From Rhodospirillaceae bacterium (GTDB taxonomy: Bacteria; Pseudomonadota; Alphaproteobacteria; DSM-16000; Inquilinaceae): a stretch of 6,908 nucleotides of DNA. Shown here one piece after another: positions 1-5,344 of the stretch. The translations under genes and the position numbers were made by a program. The notes beneath the pieces were generated by a model, which had not been told where the DNA came from, searched no databases, and saw only the letters and a list, made by a program, of their open reading frames with translations. The DNA lies in the NCBI GenBank assembly GCA_020425485.1, contig JAGQRL010000324.1, positions 1 through 6,908 on the forward strand, read 5' to 3'. How positions within the stretch are numbered: the stretch's first letter is position 1; each line of letters opens with the position of its first letter.

Positions 1-471
1 GTCGCCCAGTGGATCGTCGAGCACCGCCAGAACTTCGGCGCCTTCTGGAACAACGCCACGGAAGCCACCGCGGCGTTCAACGAAGCCGGCTGCATCATCG
101 GCCAGACCTGGGACACCACGGGCCTGCTGCTGAACCGCGACAACGGGGACTTCGTCTACCGCGCCCCGCGCGAAGGCATCATCACCTGGATGGACTCCGT
201 CGGCATCCCCTCCGGCGCGGCGAACGTCGATGAGGCCTATGCCTTCATCAACTTCCTGCTGACCCCGGAAATCGGCGGCATGTTCTCCAACAACACCGGC
301 TACAACTCCGCCGTCGTCGGTGCCGCGGACTTCGCCTCGGAAGAGTTCGCCCGCCAGTTCAACGAGGTGTACCGGCCGGACGTGCTCTCCAACATGTGGT
401 GGTGGCAGGCCGACACGCCGTTCTTCGCCCCGCTGCAGAACGAGTTCGTGGAAATCATCACCAGCGCCTGA
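1..471 (+). CDS. ABC transporter periplasmic substrate-binding protein, PotD/PotF-like (C-terminal part, 5' end outside window)
   Basis: The reading frame is open from base 1 to a TGA at 469-471 and gives the last 156 residues of a periplasmic solute-binding protein. It would capture the substrate in the periplasm and deliver it to the permeases encoded downstream. The visible part matches the C-terminal lobe of spermidine/putrescine-binding proteins. It has GQTWDTTG (residues 34-41), then ITWMDSVGIPSGA (61-73), then a helix AYAFINFLLTPE (79-90) and NNTGYNSA (97-104), the usual order in PotD. In PotD the W-x-D of the 'WxDS.xIP' segment contacts the polyamine, and W63 and D65 here occupy those positions. 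W37 may correspond to a second aromatic of the PotD pocket. The C-terminus has an unusual WWW run (133-135). The signal peptide and N-lobe are not in the window, so the exact substrate (polyamine or another amine or amino-acid derivative) cannot be set. The family is secure; the substrate is inferred. Confidence 0.9.
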   Translation, partial: VAQWIVEHRQNFGAFWNNATEATAAFNEAGCIIGQTWDTTGLLLNRDNGDFVYRAPREGIITWMDSVGIPSGAANVDEAYAFINFLLTPEIGGMFSNNTGYNSAVVGAADFASEEFARQFNEVYRPDVLSNMWWWQADTPFFAPLQNEFVEIITSA

Positions 472-479
472 CCTGAGAT

Positions 480-517
480 CGGGCGGCGGGGCTCCGGCTC
501 CGCCGCCCGAACGCTTT
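480..517 (+). terminator. Strong hairpin plus short T run after the binding-protein gene (terminator or attenuator)
   Basis: Bases 480-492 and 497-509 form a 13-bp stem: 12 Watson-Crick pairs and one G-U pair (490 with 499). The loop is TCCG (493-496), closed by C-G, which matches the very stable cUNCGg tetraloop class. A short T4 run follows at 514-517, five bases after the stem. The hairpin begins nine bases after the binding-protein stop codon. The weak T tract suggests partial termination or 3'-end mRNA protection rather than a full stop. This is a common way to make more binding protein than membrane components in ABC operons. The structure is seen directly; the role is inferred. Confidence 0.7.
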
Positions 518-562
518 TGGCGGCATCGCGCCGCAACTTCTCGTAGAATACCCGCCTGGAAG

Positions 563-588
563 GCCCGAGTGACGGGCTGCCTGCCCGT
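563..588 (+). promoter_or_regulatory. Overlapping alternative hairpins in the ATPase leader
   Basis: GCCCG (563-567) can pair with CGGGC (573-577). The same central segment, ACGGGC (572-577), can instead pair with GCCCGT (583-588) around a 5-nt loop, extendable by two wobble pairs. The two hairpins exclude each other because they share the middle segment. They lie between the terminator-like hairpin and the ATPase start at 623. This could be a small switch in the leader, but in DNA this GC-rich short stems occur by chance. The pairing is seen; regulation is only a suggestion. Confidence 0.25.
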
Positions 589-622
589 TGGCTCCCCCGC
601 GGTTCAAGACTGGAAAAGAGCC

Positions 623-1753
623 ATGCACGGCCAAGACGTTACGCTGAAAGGCGTGGGTGTCCGCTATCCCAACGGCTTCGTTGCCGTCCAGCCCTCCGAC
701 CTGGAGATCAAGGCGGGCGAGTTCTTTTCCATCCTGGGCCCGTCGGGCTGCGGCAAGACCACCATCCTGCGGGTGATTTCCGGCTTCATCGAACCCAGCG
801 CCGGCGAAGTGCTGATCGGCGGCCGCAACCAGGCCGGCGTCGGCCCCAATGACCGGCCGACCGCGCTGATCTTCCAGAACCTCGCCCTGTTCCCGCTGAT
901 GACCGTGCGCGACAACGTCGCCTTCGGCCTGGAAGCGCGCGGCATGCCCAGGCGCCAGCGCCGCGAGCGGGCCGACGAACTGCTGGAGCTGGTGGCGCTC
1001 ACCGGCCATGGCGACAAGAAGCCGGGCCAGCTTTCCGGCGGCCAGCGCCAGCGCGTCGCGGTGGCCCGCGCGCTCGCGGTGAACCCGTCGGTCCTGCTGC
1101 TGGACGAGCCGCTGTCGGCACTCGACCTGAAGCTGCGCCAGCACATGCGCGCGGAACTCAGGGCGATCCAGAAGAAGACCGGGGTGACCTTCATCTACAT
1201 CACCCACGACCAGGGCGAAGCGCTGACCATGTCGGACCGCATCGCCATCATGAACCACGGCCGCATCGAGCAGGTGGACACCACGACGCTGGTGTACGAC
1301 CGCCCGGCCACCTCCTTCGCCGCCACATTCGTGGGCGAGATGAATGTGTTCCGCGGCCCGGTGATCGGCGTCGACGGCGAGTTCGTCAGCATCGAACACG
1401 AACTTGGCCGCCTCACCGGGCGCGGCCTGGCGCCGCTCAGGCCCGGCGACGACGGCATGATCTTCATCCGGCCGGAGCGGGTGGCGCTGGGGCCACCGCC
1501 GGGCAACGTGAACGGCACGCCGTTCAACGCGCTCAACGGCCGGCTGATGCGCCACGACCTGGAAGGCCCCTTCGTCAACCTGTTCTTCGAAGTCGACGGC
1601 AAGACCATCGCCGTCCACACCACCAATCTGGGCCGCCTCAAGGTGTCGCCCGATGAGGTGCAGCCGGTGCATTTCCGCGGCGACGATGCCATTGCGCTCC
1701 CGGCCGGCGAGCTGGCGGCCACCTACGGCGACGCGGCGGCCAGCCATGGGTAA
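623..1753 (+). CDS. ABC transporter ATP-binding protein, PotA-like
   Basis: This 376-aa cytoplasmic ATPase drives the importer made with the two permeases that follow. Its length is normal for PotA-type proteins. All nucleotide-binding motifs are intact: Walker A GPSGCGKT (39-46), Q-loop Q85 in FQNLALFP, signature LSGGQ (137-141), Walker B VLLLDE (157-162), D-loop SALD (165-168) and H-loop H195 in ITHDQGEAL. After about residue 235 comes a C-terminal TOBE-like regulatory region typical of polyamine, iron and sugar importers of this group, with the usual FIRPERV segment near residues 285-291. ATG at 623 is preferred over the upstream in-frame GTG at 569: it has a purine-rich GGAAAAGAG (612-620) just before it and puts the first beta strand at the usual distance from Walker A. 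The stop codon overlaps the permease 1 start by 8 bp. The family is certain; PotA rather than a relative with another substrate is inferred from the neighbouring binding protein and permeases. Confidence 0.95.
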   Translation: MHGQDVTLKGVGVRYPNGFVAVQPSDLEIKAGEFFSILGPSGCGKTTILRVISGFIEPSAGEVLIGGRNQAGVGPNDRPTALIFQNLALFPLMTVRDNVAFGLEARGMPRRQRRERADELLELVALTGHGDKKPGQLSGGQRQRVAVARALAVNPSVLLLDEPLSALDLKLRQHMRAELRAIQKKTGVTFIYITHDQGEALTMSDRIAIMNHGRIEQVDTTTLVYDRPATSFAATFVGEMNVFRGPVIGVDGEFVSIEHELGRLTGRGLAPLRPGDDGMIFIRPERVALGPPPGNVNGTPFNALNGRLMRHDLEGPFVNLFFEVDGKTIAVHTTNLGRLKVSPDEVQPVHFRGDDAIALPAGELAATYGDAAASHG

Positions 1754-3158
1754 CGGTGTGCGCATCCTGGGGCGGCCGCTGGCCATCCTGTTCACCGCCC
1801 TGGTGGGCTTCTGGGTGCTCATCCTGATCGCCCTGCCCACCGCATCGATGATCCTGGAAAGCCTGGAAACGCCGCCGCGCCTGCTGGACAGCAACCAGAT
1901 CACCGACCTGGTGGCGGACGCCAACACCTGCCAGACGATCCTGTCGCGCTACGCCGAGGCGGCGGACGAGGCGGAGAGCGAGGCCGACGGCCCGGCGTCG
2001 ATCACCGCGCCGTCCATCGGCGGCATGGCGGTGCCCAGCATCGGCGGCGGGGCCGGCGGCAGCGGGCCCGCCCTGCCCTTCATCATCCAGTGCGACCGCA
2101 CCCGCACCGACCGGGCGCTGGGGCGGCTCGACACCTCGACGCCGTCGCCGCGGCTGAACGAGCTCTACGACCTGCCGGTGCTGCGGGTGGACCACACCGC
2201 ACCGCTGGAAACCCAGCTTGAGCAGGCCGCGGAGATCGAGGCGCTGGCCCGCAACCTGGCGGACCGCGTGCGCGAGATCGAAGCCGACCAGTCGAGCCTC
2301 ACCACCGCCTCCTACGGCGTGCTGCTGGCCGCCACGGAAATCCCGCCCACCAGCACTGCCGGGGAGGACGCGGGCTTCGATCCGATCCGGGCGATCCAGG
2401 AGCTGGTCGGCCTGCGCTTCGAGAGCGACGACGGCGACGTGTTCGAGCGCATCCCGCTGGACACGCTGGCCAAGACGCTGGTGCACGCCGCCTTCGCTAC
2501 GCTGCTGGCGCTGCTGATCTGCTATCCCATCGCCTACAAGCTGACGACCAGCCAGGGCTCGCGCTGGGGAATGTGGCTGTTCGTGGCGCTGGTGATCCCC
2601 TACGCCATTGCCGAGCTGATCCGCATCTACGCGCTGTTGTCGATCTTCTCCAACTTCGGGCTGGCCAACCACATCCTCACCTGGTTCGGCCTGGCCGACG
2701 TGACCACCGGCGACATCCGCGACGTGGTGCGCTTCCAGGAGGAGCCGGGCACCATCTTCTTTGCCCTGGTCTACACCTATAACCTGTTGATGGTGTTCAG
2801 CATCTACAATGTGATGAGCACCATGGACTGGAGCCAGGTGGAAAGCGCCAGCGACCTCGGCGCGCGCTCCTGGCGCATCCATTGGCGGGTCATCATCCCC
2901 TATTCCAAGCCCGGCATCTCGGTGGGCTGCATCCTGACGTTCATGCTGGCGGCCGGCGCTTTTTCAGTCCCCCAGATCATGTCGCGCGGGCTGCAGGCGC
3001 CGTGGTTCTCCTCGACCATCTACGAGAAGTATTTCGAGAACCACAGCCCCGAGGTCGGCTCCGCCTACGCCACCTTCTTCGTCGCCTGCTGCCTGATCGT
3101 CGTGGCGGTCTTCATGGTGGTGACGCGGACCCGCCTGCGCGACTTCATGCGGACCTGA
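1746..3158 (+). CDS. ABC transporter permease, PotB-like, with a large extra periplasmic domain
   Basis: This is the first of two inner-membrane channel subunits, 470 aa long, while PotB-type permeases are usually about 280-300 aa. Likely membrane segments are at about residues 12-33, 243-263, 274-300, 337-356, 390-410 and 441-461. The coupling (EAA) loop that contacts the ATPase lies at 364-391: ESASDLGARSWRIHWRVI, then PYSKPGI. The extra length is one block of about 200 residues (37-238) between segments 1 and 2, which the usual topology places in the periplasm. It holds two cysteines (C62, C116), a Gly/Ser-rich stretch with PSIGG repeated at 89-93 and 97-101, and a charged helical segment at about 152-185 that could form a coiled coil. 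The frame is continuous with no sign of a frameshift. ATG 1746 overlaps the ATPase stop (ATGGGTAA). No good ribosome binding site precedes it, so translation probably depends on coupling to the ATPase gene. The permease call is firm; the insertion's role is unknown. Confidence 0.92.
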   Translation: MGNGVRILGRPLAILFTALVGFWVLILIALPTASMILESLETPPRLLDSNQITDLVADANTCQTILSRYAEAADEAESEADGPASITAPSIGGMAVPSIGGGAGGSGPALPFIIQCDRTRTDRALGRLDTSTPSPRLNELYDLPVLRVDHTAPLETQLEQAAEIEALARNLADRVREIEADQSSLTTASYGVLLAATEIPPTSTAGEDAGFDPIRAIQELVGLRFESDDGDVFERIPLDTLAKTLVHAAFATLLALLICYPIAYKLTTSQGSRWGMWLFVALVIPYAIAELIRIYALLSIFSNFGLANHILTWFGLADVTTGDIRDVVRFQEEPGTIFFALVYTYNLLMVFSIYNVMSTMDWSQVESASDLGARSWRIHWRVIIPYSKPGISVGCILTFMLAAGAFSVPQIMSRGLQAPWFSSTIYEKYFENHSPEVGSAYATFFVACCLIVVAVFMVVTRTRLRDFMRT

Positions 3159-3159
3159 C

Positions 3160-3164
3160 GGAGG
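3160..3164 (+). promoter_or_regulatory. Ribosome binding site for permease 2
   Basis: GGAGG lies just after the permease 1 stop codon (3156-3158), ten bases before the ATG at 3175. It supports that start over the in-frame ATG four codons later at 3187, and gives permease 2 its own initiation site, unlike permease 1. Confidence 0.75.
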
Positions 3165-3174
3165 ACTTGGAGCC

Positions 3175-4029
3175 ATGATCCGCCGCATGGGGTCCAGCCT
3201 GGTCCTGGACATCTACACCGCCCTCTTCCTCATCATCATCTTCGCGCCGATGGTGATGATGGTGATCGCCAGCTTCAACGAAACCAGCCCGCCCAACGTC
3301 ATGGAATGGTCGGGTACCACGTTGAAATGGTACCGCTATTTCTGGATGAGCGATGCGGAGCTGGCGGCCGACCCGGTGCTGCGGGCGTTCGACCGCAACA
3401 CCTTCGTCGGCTGTGCCGCCAACAGCCTGATCGTCGCCGCTGGGGTGGTGCCACTGTCCTTGATCCTGGGGCTGGCCGGTGCCGTCGTGCTCACCAAGCT
3501 GCGCAGCCGCTTCAACGGCTTCCTCAGCTGGGTGCTGCTGTCGCCGATGCTGATGCCGGGGATCACGCTGGGCCTCAGCACCATGATCTACTGGAGCATG
3601 GTGGGGGTGATGCCGGGCCTGTTCACCGCCACCATGGCGATGACCAGCTTCGTGGCCACCGTGCCCATGCTGATCATCATGGGCCGGCTGCAGCGCCAGG
3701 ACCCCAGCCTGGAGGAGGCGGCGTTGGACCTGGGCGCGTCGCCCACCTATACCTTCTGGCGGGTGACGCTGCCGTTCCTGGCACCGGCGCTCGGGGTTTC
3801 CGCGGTGCTGGCCTTCCTGTGGACCGTGGAAAACTACAACACCACCAAGTTTTCCATCGGCACCGGATGCACGCTGTCCACCCATATCGGCGACATGGTC
3901 CGCAACCCGGTCGGCCACCCGCCGCTGATCAACGTGGTGGGGACCGTGGTGATCCTGCTGACGGTGGCCGGCGCCATCCTGCACACCTTCCTGTCGCGCC
4001 GCGAAGCCAAGATGGGCAGCAAATCGTAA
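3175..4029 (+). CDS. ABC transporter permease, PotC-like
   Basis: This 284-aa second channel subunit of the importer has normal length for PotC-type permeases and no large insertion. Hydrophobic segments are visible at about residues 12-34, 80-106, 115-140, 148-170, 200-218 and 252-273. The EAA coupling loop is well conserved: LEEAALDLGAS (179-189), then FWRVTLPFLAPAL (194-206). It contacts the ATPase on the cytoplasmic side. The segment WSGTTLKWYRYF (45-56) after the first membrane helix matches the 'W.G.t..WY..' feature of PotC and related permeases. The gene starts 16 bp after permease 1, so the two are co-transcribed and presumably form a heterodimer. The C-terminus (SRREAKMGSKS) is a short basic cytoplasmic tail. 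The family is secure; the transported substrate is inferred only from the type of binding protein. Confidence 0.94.
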   Translation: MIRRMGSSLVLDIYTALFLIIIFAPMVMMVIASFNETSPPNVMEWSGTTLKWYRYFWMSDAELAADPVLRAFDRNTFVGCAANSLIVAAGVVPLSLILGLAGAVVLTKLRSRFNGFLSWVLLSPMLMPGITLGLSTMIYWSMVGVMPGLFTATMAMTSFVATVPMLIIMGRLQRQDPSLEEAALDLGASPTYTFWRVTLPFLAPALGVSAVLAFLWTVENYNTTKFSIGTGCTLSTHIGDMVRNPVGHPPLINVVGTVVILLTVAGAILHTFLSRREAKMGSKS

Positions 4030-4037
4030 AGGTGCTG

Positions 4038-4051
4038 GCTTGCCGACAAGC
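4038..4051 (+). other. Short inverted repeat after permease 2
   Basis: GCTTG (4038-4042) and CAAGC (4047-4051) flank CCGA, nine bases after the permease 2 stop codon. The 5-bp stem has no T tract after it, so I do not call it a terminator. Transcription could continue into the next gene, 58 bp downstream of permease 2. Confidence 0.25.
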
Positions 4052-4087
4052 GGGCCTGAGGGCCGCAGCCAAGCGGCGGTGGGCGCC

Positions 4088-4843
4088 ATGAGCGGGCCGG
4101 TGATCGTGGCCCGCTGCCACCCGGCCCTGGTGGACCACCTGCCGCCGCCCGTCGCCTCCGCAACCGCGCTGCCGGACTGGCTGCGCACCAGCCCCGGCAA
4201 GGTGATGAGCGACCTTCTGGGCGGGGCGGAGCTGCGCACGCTGAAGCACTGCCCGCCCTTCCTCGATGCCCTGCGCACGGGGGTGCTGCTGCGCCTCGCC
4301 TGCGCCATCACCGCGACCGACGACGGCCTGGTGTGGGACTGGCCGGTGCCGGTGCCCAACGATCTGGACATTCCAGCCAGCCCGCTTGGCCTCCACCTGC
4401 CAGACCAGCTTGCCGGCACGCCGCTGAAGCCGCGGCCCGATCAGCCCATCGTCAAGTTCATCAATCACTGGACCCTGGAGGCGCCGGCCGGCTTCAGCCT
4501 GCTGGTCACCCACCCCTTCGGGCGGGAGGAGCTGCCCTTCCGCACGCTGACCGGCGTGGTGGATGCCGACCGCTTCGGCCTTGGCCACATCCACGCCCCG
4601 GCGCTGTGGGTCGACCCCGCCTGGCGCGGCACGCTGGAGGTGGGCACGCCCTATGCCCAGGTGCTGGCGGTGCCGCGGTCTGCCACCCGCCCCACGGTGG
4701 AAGCACGGGCCTGGACGGAGGAGGAGGCGCAAGCCCGCGCCCAGGTGCTGGACGATCTGCGCCGCACCCCCGGCGGCTACCGCAAGGGCTACCGCGTCGG
4801 CCCCGGCGATCCCGGCCCGGAGGTGGACGACCCCGAAGACTGA
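4088..4843 (+). CDS. Conserved hypothetical protein, DUF6065-like
   Basis: This is a predicted soluble protein of 251 aa with no signal peptide and no membrane segment. The sequence style recalls the uncharacterised DUF6065 type: CPPFLDAL (55-62), LVWDWPVPVP (81-90), SPLGLHLPDQ (98-107), then the core KFINHWTLEAPAGFSLLVTHP (split at 123-129 and 130-142), LPFRTLTGVVDADRF (149-163), HAPALWVDP (169-177) and GTPYAQVLAVPR (186-197). The family name is from memory of its pattern and should be tested. No catalytic motif is recognised. The C-terminal 50 residues are charged and likely flexible. ATG 4088 is chosen; an in-frame TTG at 4040 would add 16 residues from a low-complexity stretch with no family resemblance. 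The ribosome binding site is weak (GGTGGG, 4077-4082). It lies 58 bp after permease 2 and may be part of that operon, but a transport role is not shown. Its end overlaps the convergent TPR-like gene by 55 bp. Confidence 0.75.
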   Translation: MSGPVIVARCHPALVDHLPPPVASATALPDWLRTSPGKVMSDLLGGAELRTLKHCPPFLDALRTGVLLRLACAITATDDGLVWDWPVPVPNDLDIPASPLGLHLPDQLAGTPLKPRPDQPIVKFINHWTLEAPAGFSLLVTHPFGREELPFRTLTGVVDADRFGLGHIHAPALWVDPAWRGTLEVGTPYAQVLAVPRSATRPTVEARAWTEEEAQARAQVLDDLRRTPGGYRKGYRVGPGDPGPEVDDPED

Positions 4844-5337
4844 TCTTCGGTTGCCAGCACATCGGTCAGCCGCCACGGGATGACACCGCGGGGCTGGCCG
4901 CAAATCGCCTTGGCGATGGCCGGCCGGGCGGCCGGATCGTCCGCCGACAAGGCAGCCAGATCCTTCAGCGCTTCGGCCGGACGCCCGGCGGCGAGCGCCA
5001 GCCGGCCGCGCAGCAGCCGGTCGGTCGGTGTGGCCGGGCGCAGACCCATCGCATGGTCCTGGGCGGCCAGCGCGTCGGCCGCATCGCCCGCCGCCAGGGC
5101 CAGCCGCACCCGGCCATCCCAGGCCGGCGGGAAGTCCGGTCCGGCGGTACAGGCCCGCGCCATCCAGGCGAGGGCTGCCGCCCCCTTGCCCTGGCGTTCT
5201 TCCGCCAGGGCCGCGGCATAGGCCCAGCGCGGATCGCTCTGCCCCGAACGGGCGAACAGCTCGCCCGCGGCGAAGGCGGCCGTGGGCCACTCCTCCGCCG
5301 CGATGGCCGCCTGCAACCTGGCCTCGTCGGGGTTCAC
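4789..5337 (-). CDS. Small TPR-like helical repeat protein
   Basis: This 182-aa alanine-rich protein has no signal peptide. It reads as antiparallel helix pairs of tetratricopeptide type: DEARLQAAIAAEEWPTAAFAAGELFA (helices within 4-29), DPRWAYAAALAEERQGKGAAALAWMARA (35-62), PPAWDGRVRLALAAGDAADALAAQDHAM (70-97) and TDRLLRGRLALAAGRPAEALKDLAAL (105-130). The LALAAG-(D/R)-x-A-(D/E)-AL pattern is the TPR turn between helices A and B. Such proteins bind other proteins; no partner is evident. The start is GTG at 5337, seven bases after the stop of the SMP-30-like gene, with GGGAG (5348-5352, reverse strand) ten bases upstream. An in-frame ATG at 5397 lies inside the upstream gene and would add 20 residues without TPR character. 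The last 19 or so residues (Ser/Gly/Pro-rich) are encoded within the overlap with the convergent gene. Codon-position bias and repeat pattern support a real gene. Confidence 0.78.
   Translation of the reverse strand: MNPDEARLQAAIAAEEWPTAAFAAGELFARSGQSDPRWAYAAALAEERQGKGAAALAWMARACTAGPDFPPAWDGRVRLALAAGDAADALAAQDHAMGLRPATPTDRLLRGRLALAAGRPAEALKDLAALSADDPAARPAIAKAICGQPRGVIPWRLTDVLATEDQSSGSSTSGPGSPGPTR
4833..4850. terminator. Perfect inverted repeat at the end of the DUF6065-like gene (weak terminator candidate)
   Basis: CCGAAGA (4833-4839) and TCTTCGG (4844-4850) are perfect complements around CTGA, so the stop codon TGA (4841-4843) sits in the loop. It may end or stabilise the plus-strand transcript. 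There is no T run on either side. On the minus strand it lies inside the TPR-like coding region, so there it cannot be a normal terminator. Confidence 0.35.
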
Positions 5338-5344
5338 CTTGCGG

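Noticed and set aside
520..534. Third small hairpin GCGGC-ATCGC-GCCGC in the ATPase leader
   Set aside because: A 5-bp GC stem is expected by chance in this composition and has no T tract or overlapping partner.
569..622. Upstream in-frame GTG start for the ATPase
   Set aside because: It would add 18 residues not expected before the first beta strand, has no clear ribosome binding site, and lies within the structured leader.
458..1927. Long minus-strand open frame antisense to the ATPase
   Set aside because: Its protein is low-complexity, rich in Ala/Gly/His/Arg with no recognisable motif. It mirrors the high-GC third codon positions of the real gene on the other strand.
1854..2459. Permease 1 as a fusion or frameshift artefact of two genes
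   Set aside because: The frame is continuous, codon bias is the same inside and outside the block, and membrane segments before and after together make one complete six-segment permease.
1638..2882. Minus-strand open frame of 414 codons antisense to permease 1
   Set aside because: It has a His/Gln/Arg/Gly-rich composition, no start signal and no domain. The plus strand encodes a clear membrane permease here.
4040..4087. TTG start adding 16 residues to the DUF6065-like protein
   Set aside because: TTG is rare, and the added residues (PTSGPEGRSQAAVGA) look like translated spacer. ATG 4088 is the simpler choice, although its ribosome binding site is weak.
3145..4419. Minus-strand open frame spanning permease 2 and the next gene
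   Set aside because: It crosses two real genes and an intergenic gap, and has repetitive His/Gln-rich sequence typical of antisense frames in GC-rich DNA.
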